From: Mesoflavibacter profundi
GTDB lineage: Bacteria > Bacteroidota > Bacteroidia > Flavobacteriales > Flavobacteriaceae
DNA length: 64,000 nt
NCBI RefSeq assembly: GCF_014764305.1
Contig: NZ_CP061703.1
Location: 186,001 to 250,000 of the forward strand
Direction: 5' to 3'
A model generated the notes under the pieces. It did no database searches, was not told the DNA's origin, and saw only the letters and a program-made list of their open reading frames with translations. This document shows, one piece after another, positions 37,174 to 45,571 of the stretch. Position numbers and translations under genes: made by a program. Numbering within the stretch: position 1 is the first letter of the stretch; every line of letters begins with the position of its first letter.

Positions 37174-37202
37174 AGCTATTATTAACATTTTTTTTTATTA
37201 CA

Positions 37203-37394
37203 ATGGCTCAAGGCAAAGTAAAATTTTTTAACGATTCTAAAGGATTTGGTTTTATTACCGAAGAAGGATCTAACACAGACCATTTCGTACACATCTCTGG
37301 ACTTATTGATGAAGTAAGAGAAGGAGACAATGTAGAATATGATCTACAAGAAGGACGTAAAGGTTTGAACGCAGTAAATGTAAAAGTAATTTAA
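37203..37394 (+). CDS. Cold-shock domain protein
   Basis: A 63-residue single cold-shock domain, an RNA chaperone. RNP1-like KGFGFITEE (13-21) and RNP2-like DHFVHISGL (26-34) motifs are present, with the usual GKVKFFNDS start. It is a single-gene transcript between its own promoter and a bidirectional terminator. Confidence 0.97.
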   Translation: MAQGKVKFFNDSKGFGFITEEGSNTDHFVHISGLIDEVREGDNVEYDLQEGRKGLNAVNVKVI

Positions 37395-37425
37395 TTCTAT
37401 ATATTTATTTTATTTAAATCATTAC

Positions 37426-37458
37426 AAAAAAAGCCTTTCTATTTAGAAAGGCTTTTTT
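37426..37458. terminator. Bidirectional terminator (cold-shock gene and M4 protease)
   Basis: AAGCCTTTCT (37431-37440) pairs with AGAAAGGCTT (37445-37454), flanked by A- and T-runs between converging genes. Confidence 0.9.
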
Positions 37459-37479
37459 AGTTTATAAGGTTAAATCTTT

Positions 37480-40017
37480 TTAATTCTTAATTACTTTTTT
37501 AGTAATTGTAGTGGAGTTTGATTTTAGCTTAACAAAATATATTCCGTTAGAAACGTCATTTAAATCTACTTGATTAAACGTTGATGTATTAGATTTAATA
37601 ACTCTTCCATTAATATCAATAACTTCAATACTAGTAAGATTAATATTTCCATTATTTTGAATATTAAATATCCCATTTGAAGGATTAGGATAAATTCTTA
37701 TAGATTTATCTAATGTTTCAAAATTTTGTACACTAAGTAAATCTACAGAACAATTGTACACATAAATTTCATCTAAGTACCAACCAACTGTACCATTACA
37801 ACCATCTGTTCCTACTTCAAAACGTAATTGAATACTATCACCTGCATTAACGTTCATATTAGCAAAGTTTACAACACTTGTTACCCAACTTCCAGTTAAA
37901 CCACCTTCATCATAACCTGTAAAAGCTGCTTGTCCCTGAAGAGGGTTATCGTTACCTGAAGAAGCAGGATTTATAACATCATTATAAGCATTGGTTGTAA
38001 AAGCAGATGCAGGTACAATTTTCCAAACGCCTCCATTTTTACTATACTTTACATTTGTTCCATCCCATTGAAACTCAGTAGAGACATTATGATTAAAAGC
38101 TAATTCAAAATCTCCAGCTACACCTGATGGTAAATTAATAACTGGACTTTCTAATCTTAAAATACCATTTTCTAAATCAGCGCCACAATCCCCAATTATA
38201 GGATCTGCTCCAAATACACCTGTACCTGGTCTACTTTTTGGTAAATTTGGTTCTAAAACCCAATCTCTTGGTTCCCAAGATGAAGGGTTTGAAGGAACAT
38301 TACTTACAGTCCATCCATCTAAACCATTTTCCCAATCTTGAGTATAAAGCGCTCCAGATGTAGCATTGTTACATAAAGTAGTTGTTTCAGAAAGCAAAGG
38401 TGTAAATCCACATTGATCAGGATTCATTCTTAATTCTACTGCTAATAATGCATTATTTAACTGCGTAATATCTGCTGCTGTTATAATCTCTCCAGATGGA
38501 CCAACTGGTGCATCTGTAGATAACCCTGTTAAATTAATACCTAATAAATCATTAGCTGAAGCTTCTAATGCATCTGCAAAAACAGAAAAATCTGATGTTG
38601 GTGTTAAATATTGACTTTGAGCTCTCCAAAAGATATGCGCTGCTTTTGTAAACCCTATTCCCGTAACTATATATCCATTATAACTACCACCATCTACTAA
38701 TAGAGCATACGCATGATTAGGAATACCAGAGTTTATATGTACTCCTCCAGAATCACCTGGACTACACCAATAGTTGTTTGCTCCAACTCTTCCTGGATCA
38801 TTATTACAAGGTGGATTATACATATCTCTAATTGCTCCTCCAAAAGCTGTTGCATCTTCTCCTACTTTCCATCTTAAAGAAGGTGTACAAGAAATACCTG
38901 TTCTAATGGATAAGTCTTCACCAAAATCCTCATAATTATTTAATAAATCTACTGTTTCTCCCCATACATCAGAGAAAGATTCATTTAATGCACCAGATTG
39001 GTAATAATAAATTAATCCACTTGTATACTCGGTATAAGCATGTCCCCATTCATGAGCAATCACATCATCTGCTGCTGTACCATCGCAATAATTAGCGGAT
39101 ACACCATTCCAGTTAGCGTTGGGACAAGATATATTTGGATTATTATTAATTGTTACCATAGTTGCATCTTGGTTGTCATAAGAAACGTATCCAAATGCGT
39201 TTTCAAAAAAATTGTAAACATCTTCTGATGCTACAACCTCATTTTGTTGCCAATTAGTTAGAGATCCTGGAAACGCATCTCCTTCTTGCCAAACAAAATT
39301 AAATGTATTATTCTCGTATACTTGTCTATTAATATGAGCCATACCTGTGAACTGTTGAACAATTTCACCAGTAAAAGCATCTATAAATAAATATTCTCTT
39401 ACATCGTTATTATTTCTAACTTCAACTTCATAAACTAAGTAATCGCCAAAATTTTTGTTTTCTATTAATCCTTTTTGAAAAACATATAAATTGGTTTTAA
39501 TAACCATTAATGGGACATTAGACGAGCTTAAATTTTGATTTGAAACATACTGTAAAGCCATTCCTGAAGCCTGACTTGCTGTAATTTGAGGTTGAGAGTT
39601 TACTTTTAACCCGCTAATTAATGTCCCGTTTATCGATGTAACTTTTTGATCTGAATTAAAATGAAACCTTAACTGTCCATCAAAAACTTTTACTCCGTTA
39701 TGAAGTTGATCAAAAATAACATGTTGCATTCCATAATTATCTACTCTAGTCTCTTTAAGTATTAAATTATTAGGATGTATCCCTAAAAGATCTGCATTTA
39801 AATTAATAAAATTCTGAGATTTTTCTTTAACAGAATTTCCATTAACCACCAATGGTTGATCAAAAGGAAAAATAATAAATTCTGGTGTGTTGTTAGTGGT
39901 GTTTAAAGTTACAGAAGCATTGGTCGCATCTATGAACTTTTTTAAAGTATTATTGTTTGTTTGCGCATAAATTGCATTACTTACAATAAAAAGTAATAGT
40001 AGTAATCTTGTTTTCAT
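37480..40017 (-). CDS. Secreted M4 (thermolysin) family metalloprotease with T9SS tail
   Basis: An 845-residue secreted zinc protease counted from the ATG at 40017 (signal peptide ending SNAIYAQ). After a propeptide with FTP and PepSY-type segments, the catalytic domain has the zinc motif HEWGH in VIAHEWGHAYTEYTSG and the third ligand in GALNESFSDVWGE. A jelly-roll-like domain follows (DWENGLDGWTVSNVPSNPSS region), and the last 75 residues are a Por/type A type IX secretion signal (IRIYPNPSNGIFNI; GIYFVKL; KKVIKN). It is therefore exported across the outer membrane by the T9SS. Confidence 0.95.
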   Translation of the reverse strand: MKTRLLLLLFIVSNAIYAQTNNNTLKKFIDATNASVTLNTTNNTPEFIIFPFDQPLVVNGNSVKEKSQNFINLNADLLGIHPNNLILKETRVDNYGMQHVIFDQLHNGVKVFDGQLRFHFNSDQKVTSINGTLISGLKVNSQPQITASQASGMALQYVSNQNLSSSNVPLMVIKTNLYVFQKGLIENKNFGDYLVYEVEVRNNNDVREYLFIDAFTGEIVQQFTGMAHINRQVYENNTFNFVWQEGDAFPGSLTNWQQNEVVASEDVYNFFENAFGYVSYDNQDATMVTINNNPNISCPNANWNGVSANYCDGTAADDVIAHEWGHAYTEYTSGLIYYYQSGALNESFSDVWGETVDLLNNYEDFGEDLSIRTGISCTPSLRWKVGEDATAFGGAIRDMYNPPCNNDPGRVGANNYWCSPGDSGGVHINSGIPNHAYALLVDGGSYNGYIVTGIGFTKAAHIFWRAQSQYLTPTSDFSVFADALEASANDLLGINLTGLSTDAPVGPSGEIITAADITQLNNALLAVELRMNPDQCGFTPLLSETTTLCNNATSGALYTQDWENGLDGWTVSNVPSNPSSWEPRDWVLEPNLPKSRPGTGVFGADPIIGDCGADLENGILRLESPVINLPSGVAGDFELAFNHNVSTEFQWDGTNVKYSKNGGVWKIVPASAFTTNAYNDVINPASSGNDNPLQGQAAFTGYDEGGLTGSWVTSVVNFANMNVNAGDSIQLRFEVGTDGCNGTVGWYLDEIYVYNCSVDLLSVQNFETLDKSIRIYPNPSNGIFNIQNNGNINLTSIEVIDINGRVIKSNTSTFNQVDLNDVSNGIYFVKLKSNSTTITKKVIKN

Positions 40018-40053
40018 TTTTAGGTGTGTAAATTTGGGAAAGCAAGATAACAT

Positions 40054-40084
40054 AAAAGCCTGAGAATTTCTCAGGCTTTTATGT
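40054..40084 (-). terminator. Terminator after ndk
   Basis: AAAAGCCTGAGAA pairs with TTCTCAGGCTTTT with almost no loop. On the minus strand it follows ndk and precedes the M4 protease gene. Confidence 0.85.
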
Positions 40085-40108
40085 TAATATGTTTAATTTT
40101 TTATCTAA

Positions 40109-40528
40109 TTAAAACATTTCTCTTCCAGAAAAATGAAATGCACCTTCGATAGCTGCATTATCATCACTGTCACTTCCATGAACAGCATTCTCACCTATAG
40201 AAGCAGCGTACATTTTACGAATTGTTCCTTCTGCAGCTTCTGCAGGATTAGTAGCACCAATTAAAGTTCTAAAATCTTCTACTGCATTATCTTTTTCTAA
40301 AATAGCAGCAACGATAGGACCACGAGTCATATACTCTACTAACTCTCCAAAGAATGGTCTTTCTTTGTGTATAGCATAAAATGTTTCAGCATCTTGCTTT
40401 GTCATTTGAGTTAACTTCATTGCTACGATTCTAAATCCTGAAGCATTAATTTTTTCTAAGATTGCGCCAATGTGTCCTTTTTCTACAGCATCAGGCTTAA
40501 GCATTGTAAATGTTCTATTAGTTGCCAT
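40109..40528 (-). CDS. ndk: Nucleoside-diphosphate kinase
   Basis: A 139-residue enzyme that transfers phosphate between nucleoside tri- and diphosphates through a phosphohistidine. Conserved parts: [18 protein letters not shown] (7-24), the [17 protein letters not shown] region (about 91-107), and the active-site vicinity [14 protein letters not shown], with the catalytic His in AVHGSDS. Single-gene transcript. Confidence 0.97.
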   Translation of the reverse strand: MATNRTFTMLKPDAVEKGHIGAILEKINASGFRIVAMKLTQMTKQDAETFYAIHKERPFFGELVEYMTRGPIVAAILEKDNAVEDFRTLIGATNPAEAAEGTIRKMYAASIGENAVHGSDSDDNAAIEGAFHFSGREMF

Positions 40529-40663
40529 TTTAATATTTAGTTTATTTTCAAATTTGTAAAAATCTAACCAGCAATAACCTGCGTGTTAATTTTGTGCAAA
40601 AGTAAGGGATTTATTAAGAAAAACAACAATTTCAATTATTAAAAAATTGTATATTCGTACGCT

Positions 40664-41683
40664 ATGACAAATCATGATATTAAAGACATAAAAGCGTTAC
40701 TATCTTCATCAAAAAAGATTGTAATTGTTACTCATAAAAACCCTGATGGAGATGCTATTGGCTCTAGTTTAGCACTGTTTCATTATTTAACTAAGCTCAA
40801 TCATTTAGTAACCGTTGTAACTCCAAATGATTATCCTAGTTTTTTAAAATGGGTTCCTGGTGAAGATTTAATTTTAAAATTTGATCTTCAAAATGATCAA
40901 AGTTCTAAAGCCATCAAGCAAGCCGATATAATTTTTACATTAGATTTTAATGCGTTTCATCGTGCTGGTGATATGGAACAAATATTAAACACTAGCTCTG
41001 CTTTAAAAATAATGATAGATCATCACCAACAACCAGATGGATATGCTAAATATACCTACAGCGATGTTAGTATGAGTTCTACCTGCGAGATGATTTATAA
41101 TTTTATAGAAATGCTTGATGATTGTAATTTAATAGACAGTAATATCGCAACTGCTATTTATTTAGGTATCATGACAGATACTGGCTCGTTTAGATTTAAC
41201 TCAACAACTAGTCGTACGCATCAAGTCATTGCAAATTTAATTGATAAAGGTGCAGACAACACCTATATTCATAATCAAGTTTACGATACAAACAGTTATA
41301 ATCGCCTACAATTACTTGGTTGCGCATTAAGTAACTTAAAAATCTTACCAGAATTTAGAGCAGCGTATATAACTTTAACTCAAGCCGAACTTCAAAATTT
41401 TGATTACAAAAAAGGCGATACAGAAGGATTTGTTAATTATGCACTATCTCTAGAAAACGTAGTATTAGCTGCTATATTTATAGAAGATTTACAACAAGGA
41501 ATTATAAAAATTTCCTTGAGGTCTAAAGGTGATTTTTCTGTAAATTTAATGTCTAGACACCATTTTAATGGTGGCGGACATACAAATGCTGCTGGCGGAA
41601 AAAGTGATTTAAATATCTCTGAAACCGTAGAAAAATTTATTAGTATATTACCGCAATACAAAGCTGCTTTACATGAAGTTTAA
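40664..41683 (+). CDS. nrnA: DHH family bifunctional oligoribonuclease/PAP phosphatase
   Basis: A 339-residue DHH/DHHA1 phosphoesterase of the NrnA type, which degrades short RNA and can dephosphorylate pAp. Motifs: THKNPDGDAIGSSLALFHYL (24-43), the DFNAFHRAGD segment, DHH in IMIDHHQQPDG, and the DHHA1 end HFNGGGHTNAAGGKSD. It overlaps gldI by 11 bases. Confidence 0.92.
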   Translation: MTNHDIKDIKALLSSSKKIVIVTHKNPDGDAIGSSLALFHYLTKLNHLVTVVTPNDYPSFLKWVPGEDLILKFDLQNDQSSKAIKQADIIFTLDFNAFHRAGDMEQILNTSSALKIMIDHHQQPDGYAKYTYSDVSMSSTCEMIYNFIEMLDDCNLIDSNIATAIYLGIMTDTGSFRFNSTTSRTHQVIANLIDKGADNTYIHNQVYDTNSYNRLQLLGCALSNLKILPEFRAAYITLTQAELQNFDYKKGDTEGFVNYALSLENVVLAAIFIEDLQQGIIKISLRSKGDFSVNLMSRHHFNGGGHTNAAGGKSDLNISETVEKFISILPQYKAALHEV

Positions 41684-42215
41684 TCATATCTTTTATATAA
41701 TATTTACTATTGCTTTTGCAAGCTGCAAAAGTCCAGAAGCTAGAAAACCTATTACTGTTAGTACAGGTAGTTTTATAGACGAGTCTGTTGCTAGAAATAA
41801 GGTGTTAAACCAAGAACAAATTAAAAAAATCGAAAACATTATAGCCAAAAACCCAGACAAAGAATATATTAATTCAGGAAATGGATTTTGGTATTATTAC
41901 AATACAAAAGTTGAAAGCGATAGCTTAACTACACCTAATTTTGGAGATATCGTAAACTTCAATTATGATGTTAGGCATTTAAATAACGACACCATTTATT
42001 CTAAAAAAGAAATAAAAACCCAAAATTACGCTATGGATCAAGAAGAAATTTTTACTGGCTTAAGAGAAGGGTTAAAACTATTAAAAGAAGGCGAAACAGC
42101 AACATTTCTTTTCCCTTCACAAAAAGCTTATGGCTATTACGGAGACGAACATAAAATAGGTATAAACACACCAATAATTTGTGAAGTCACTATAAATAAA
42201 ATCACCCAAAATTAA
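41673..42215 (+). CDS. gldI: Gliding motility-associated peptidyl-prolyl isomerase GldI
   Basis: A 180-residue lipoprotein (lipid Cys18 in FASCKSPE) with a C-terminal FKBP-type prolyl isomerase domain (FGDIVNFNYDVRHL; EEIFTGLREGLKLLKEGETA; FLFPSQKAYGYYG). GldI is needed for gliding and type IX secretion in Flavobacterium, acting on folding of envelope proteins. It overlaps nrnA and precedes a second prolyl isomerase by 17 bases, forming a periplasmic folding pair. The presence of gldI agrees with the T9SS-tailed M4 protease nearby. Confidence 0.92.
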   Translation: MKFNHIFYIIFTIAFASCKSPEARKPITVSTGSFIDESVARNKVLNQEQIKKIENIIAKNPDKEYINSGNGFWYYYNTKVESDSLTTPNFGDIVNFNYDVRHLNNDTIYSKKEIKTQNYAMDQEEIFTGLREGLKLLKEGETATFLFPSQKAYGYYGDEHKIGINTPIICEVTINKITQN

Positions 42216-42231
42216 AACCTATAATAGTATA

Positions 42232-43440
42232 ATGAATCTAATTAAATCACACATGAAATTACTTTTTATTGCTTTAATAGCAAGCCTTTCGGCTACTTCA
42301 TGTCAGGATAAATATCCAGACTTACAAGATGGACTATATGCCGAGATTGTTACAACAAAAGGCACAATGGTTGCTCAACTTTTTTACGACAAAGTACCAG
42401 TTACAGTTGCTAATTTTGTAGGATTAGCAGAAGGAACACATCCACAATTACCAGACTCTTTAAAAGGAAAACCTTTTTACAACGGTATTACTTTTCATAG
42501 AGTAATGGATAAATTTATGATACAAGGTGGCGATCCAACAGGAACTGGTCGTGGAAGCGCTGGTTACAGATTTCATAGCGAATTTTACAAGGACTTAAGA
42601 CACAACAAACCTGGTATTTTATCTATGGCTAATTCCGGCGGATTAGCAACTAACGGAACACAATTTTTTATAACCGAAGTACCTTACCCTAGTCTTGACG
42701 CGTTTGACGCCAACGGAAATGTAAAAGCTTGCGATCAACCAAGAGTTAGCTGTCATGGCGTTTTTGGTGAATTAGTTAAAGGTATCGAAGTGCAAGACAG
42801 TATCTCTAACGTAAAAGTTGGAACAGGCAATAAACCTTTAGAAGATGTAATTATTAACCAAGTTAATATTATTAGAAAAGGTGCAGATGCAAAAGCTTTT
42901 GACGTTGTAAAAGTATTTACTACAGAAGAACCTTTACTAAGCGAAAAATTTGATGCTTTAAAAACCGAAGCTGAAAGTCGTGTTAAAGAAGAAGCTAAAA
43001 AAGCAGCCGAGGTATTTAAAACCGAAAATAAAGATCTTGAAGGAGAACTTATAGAATCTCCTACAGGATTAGTTATGATTTTAAACAAGGCGAAAAACGG
43101 TAAAACACCAAAAAACACCGAAAAAGTATTAATACACAGTACAGGTTATTTTGTAAACGGTGATTTATTTTATACAACACAAGTAGATGTTGCCAAAAAA
43201 TTTAACCAATACAATGAAAATGCAGAAAAAAATGGCGCTTACAAACCATTTGCTATGATATACAACGAGTCTGCAACTCTAGTTCCAGGTTTTAGAGAAG
43301 CAATGTTAAAAATGAATGTTGGCGATAAAGCAAGAATATTTGTACCAAGTTATTTAGGTTACGGACCAAGCGGTCGTAGACCACGTATACCGCCAAATAC
43401 TAATCTTGTTTTTGATTTAGAGTTAGTAGGTATAGAATAA
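42232..43440 (+). CDS. Lipoprotein with cyclophilin and FKBP prolyl isomerase domains
   Basis: A 402-residue lipoprotein (leader ending SATSCQDK; the ATG at 42253 is an alternative start). Residues about 35-215 form a cyclophilin domain (FYNGITFHRVMDKFMIQGGD; GTQFFITEVPYPSLDAF), and about 290-402 an FKBP domain (LVPGFREAMLKMNVGDKARI; SYLGYGPSGR; NLVFDLELVGIE). Two prolyl-isomerase folds in one chain beside gldI suggest assistance to outer-membrane or secreted proteins. A strong terminator follows. Confidence 0.93.
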   Translation: MNLIKSHMKLLFIALIASLSATSCQDKYPDLQDGLYAEIVTTKGTMVAQLFYDKVPVTVANFVGLAEGTHPQLPDSLKGKPFYNGITFHRVMDKFMIQGGDPTGTGRGSAGYRFHSEFYKDLRHNKPGILSMANSGGLATNGTQFFITEVPYPSLDAFDANGNVKACDQPRVSCHGVFGELVKGIEVQDSISNVKVGTGNKPLEDVIINQVNIIRKGADAKAFDVVKVFTTEEPLLSEKFDALKTEAESRVKEEAKKAAEVFKTENKDLEGELIESPTGLVMILNKAKNGKTPKNTEKVLIHSTGYFVNGDLFYTTQVDVAKKFNQYNENAEKNGAYKPFAMIYNESATLVPGFREAMLKMNVGDKARIFVPSYLGYGPSGRRPRIPPNTNLVFDLELVGIE

Positions 43441-43461
43441 CATATCGCTTTTAAAGATTAC

Positions 43462-43490
43462 AAAACCACCTTTTTTAGGTGGTTTTTTTT
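43462..43490 (+). terminator. Terminator after the double isomerase gene
   Basis: AAACCACCT pairs with AGGTGGTTT around a T-loop, followed by eight T. Confidence 0.88.
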
Positions 43491-43496
43491 ATAAAT

Positions 43497-43514
43497 ATAC
43501 GTAAACCTACGTAT
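43497..43514. promoter_or_regulatory. Inverted repeat upstream of accessory gene pair
   Basis: ATACGTA-AACC-TACGTAT, a perfect seven-base inverted repeat starting seven bases after the preceding terminator and 116 bases before the 301-residue gene. It resembles the paired TACGTA sites bound by LuxR/NarL-type response regulators, but could equally mark an insertion boundary. Confidence 0.5.
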
Positions 43515-43629
43515 TGATTTTCTTACTTAAAAACGCTAACTTCGTGATTAACAATAGATAGCATGAATTGAAAACTCGATTTATCTTTACATTGCCACCA
43601 ATTAAAACCAACTCTAAAACAAAAACAAA

Positions 43630-44535
43630 ATGGGACAAAAATCAACAAAACACATCAATGAAGTAATGAACGAAACAGTTGCAAAAACTGAAACACCACC
43701 AGCAATCGCAGAGGCTAATAAATTACTTCAAATCAAGAGGAATCAAATATTTATTGAAGATGACTCATTTATTGGCGACCCTTATTCTCTACTGGGACGA
43801 GTGATAGAAGTCAGAAGTAAAAATGGTAAATGTGATAAAGACGTGAATAATGGATACGCCGAATTTTCGGCTTTCCCTATTCCAGGTGTAACGGTCAACG
43901 AAAATTCTAAAATCAAGCAACCGTTAAAAACAAAATCTTTCATTGTTGACAAAAAGTTGAGCACAGAAGTTGCGTTTTTAAGTTTCTTAAACTCAAAACT
44001 CGATAACGAATCCCTTTTTAGTGTCATCGTATATGACCAAGCTGTTGGTCTATTAAATATTCAAGACCCGAGTTATTTATCCGGTATGAGAATATGGATA
44101 CAACAAAATGACAATATCATTAATGACCCTGAAATATGCCACTTACTCGTGGTAACCGGAATGGTTCAGAAAAACATAATCAGAAAGAAATATAAAAAGT
44201 TTGAAGTCAAAGCTAAAGGTGGAGCTTATGGATTAAGTGTTAATGGGAATCTTTATACAAGCACGGAGGACTACTCATTAGATATGAGATTTGGACTTTC
44301 GTATCAAAGAATTCCTATACCAAATAAGACAGATATTTTGAAACAACCAACAGTTAGTTTAGCAAAATCTCAAATTGCCACGACTGATATTGATAATTTT
44401 CTCACTTTGAGAAATTCCGAAATAAAAGGAATTGATATATTCAATTCAGACGTCAAAACAGAATTTGTTGAAAAATTACTGTTACCAAATGAAGATGAGA
44501 TTAACTTTATCGATAACATACAGTTTAAAAAATGA
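43630..44535 (+). CDS. Unknown accessory protein, first of a coupled pair
   Basis: A 301-residue protein with no signal peptide and no family I recognise. Residues 1-40 are polar and helical (with TPPAIAEANKLLQ). The rest looks mostly beta-structured: GDPYSLLGRVIEVRSKNG (49-66), SLFSVIVYDQAVGLLNI (about 130-146), ICHLLVVTGMVQKN (about 177-190), then a long alternating region (FEVKAKGGAYGLSVNGNLY and MRFGLSYQRIPIP). The ATGA overlap with the next gene means the two are translated together. Codon choice and base composition are a little less AT-rich than the surrounding genes, in keeping with acquisition. A pore- or carbohydrate-binding role is only a guess. Confidence 0.75.
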   Translation: MGQKSTKHINEVMNETVAKTETPPAIAEANKLLQIKRNQIFIEDDSFIGDPYSLLGRVIEVRSKNGKCDKDVNNGYAEFSAFPIPGVTVNENSKIKQPLKTKSFIVDKKLSTEVAFLSFLNSKLDNESLFSVIVYDQAVGLLNIQDPSYLSGMRIWIQQNDNIINDPEICHLLVVTGMVQKNIIRKKYKKFEVKAKGGAYGLSVNGNLYTSTEDYSLDMRFGLSYQRIPIPNKTDILKQPTVSLAKSQIATTDIDNFLTLRNSEIKGIDIFNSDVKTEFVEKLLLPNEDEINFIDNIQFKK

Positions 44536-45155
44536 AAAGAGTATTTTTATTCATAATTATTTCTGGTCTATTCTTTGGTTGTTCTGTTACCAAAGGAATA
44601 AAAAACGAAACTGTAAAAAAGGCTATCAACTTACAGGATGAAGTCATTAAAAATCCTTTGTTCAAAAAAATTATACTTGAATTAGAGGCAACAAATGATA
44701 TTGATTGGAGTGAAGGAAGAACAAATTTTATTAAAGAAGATATAGCTGAATATAAGTCGTACACTCATTGGCTTATAGAAAAGTACGAATCAAAAGGAGT
44801 TTACGATGAAAATTCAGTTTTTTTATGGCGAAAATTCAATCCCTTTTCTTCCACAACCGCTGTTACAACTCAATGTGTTGAGACTACAAAGCTGAATAAA
44901 TGGAAACTTAAAAGAGACGAATATTCAATTTTAAATACGCTTATTCACGAAAGAGTACATTCGTTCTGTCAAGTCCATCCAAATGGTAAACAAACAAGAG
45001 ATGCTAATGTTTGCGATGCCTCTTACGTAGCAGGTGATTTGGCAGAGATTTTAGTTTTAAATCAAATGGGAATTAAAGAGAGAGTAATGAACAAACCAAT
45101 ATGTCCTGCACTAAAGAAAAAAGTCGAAGAATATAACTTGATTGAAATAAAATAA
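44532..45155 (+). CDS. Lipoprotein with HExxH zinc-peptidase-like motif
   Basis: A 207-residue lipoprotein (leader FIIISGLFFGCSVTK, lipid Cys17) with a single helix-borne zinc motif H139-E-R-V-H143 in NTLIHERVHSFCQ. Asp169 or Glu172 in AGDLAEIL is a candidate third ligand. Four other cysteines (115, 146, 161, 191) could form disulfides. It starts within the stop of the preceding gene (ATGA). It may be a periplasmic or surface metallopeptidase; no named family is recognised. A long folded non-coding region follows. Confidence 0.75.
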   Translation: MKRVFLFIIISGLFFGCSVTKGIKNETVKKAINLQDEVIKNPLFKKIILELEATNDIDWSEGRTNFIKEDIAEYKSYTHWLIEKYESKGVYDENSVFLWRKFNPFSSTTAVTTQCVETTKLNKWKLKRDEYSILNTLIHERVHSFCQVHPNGKQTRDANVCDASYVAGDLAEILVLNQMGIKERVMNKPICPALKKKVEEYNLIEIK

Positions 45156-45520
45156 CTGGAGGCAACAATGGCTATAAACAATTGCTGTTACAGGCTTATC
45201 CTGAAAATTACTGCGGAATTTTCAGGAGGTTGCTTATTTGCAAAAGTCCGTGCCAACCCTCGCAACTACCCTTAGCCAAGACCGATGGTATGTAATTGCC
45301 TAAGCACATAGAATCGCGTTTTCCAAACGCTTCCTTTCTACTAATTACATACCATCGTCCACTGTTAATTGTACCTCGACTTTTTAATCGTATATTTATC
45401 GAGTCTACGAGAGCTCATCACGAAACTACACACATCAGCGTGTATAACAAATAAGGCGTAATTATAGCTCTACGTGAGGTGCGCCTCACTACGCTATACA
45501 CAGTGGAAATTAAACAGAAT
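45156..45520. other. Folded non-coding tail of the accessory cassette (attC-like)
   Basis: About 365 bases without a credible gene but with several inverted repeats. TCCTGAAAATT (45199-45209) pairs perfectly with 45217-45227. A 15-base arm starting CGATGGTATG (45283-45297) pairs perfectly with 45343-45357, and its loop holds GCGTTT/AAACGC (45316-45330). GTGTATAAC (45440-45448) pairs with GCTATACAC (45493-45501) with one mismatch, enclosing TATAGC/GCTATA and GTGAGG-TGCG-CCTCAC. The last structure, an imperfect hairpin with a TAAC at one end, resembles integron attC sites in shape. Base composition is richer in G+C than the flanks. Confidence 0.7.
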
Positions 45521-45552
45521 AAAAAAAGCCCAGCAAAACTGGGCTTTTTTTA
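45521..45552. terminator. Bidirectional terminator between accessory region and pepD
   Basis: AAAGCCCAG pairs with CTGGGCTTT around CAAAA, flanked by A- and T-runs. Confidence 0.9.
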
Positions 45553-45571
45553 TTGAATATTTTCTACTTCC

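Noticed and set aside
44432-44641. 69-codon ORF across the accessory gene junction
   Set aside because: It lies in another frame over two well-supported coupled genes.
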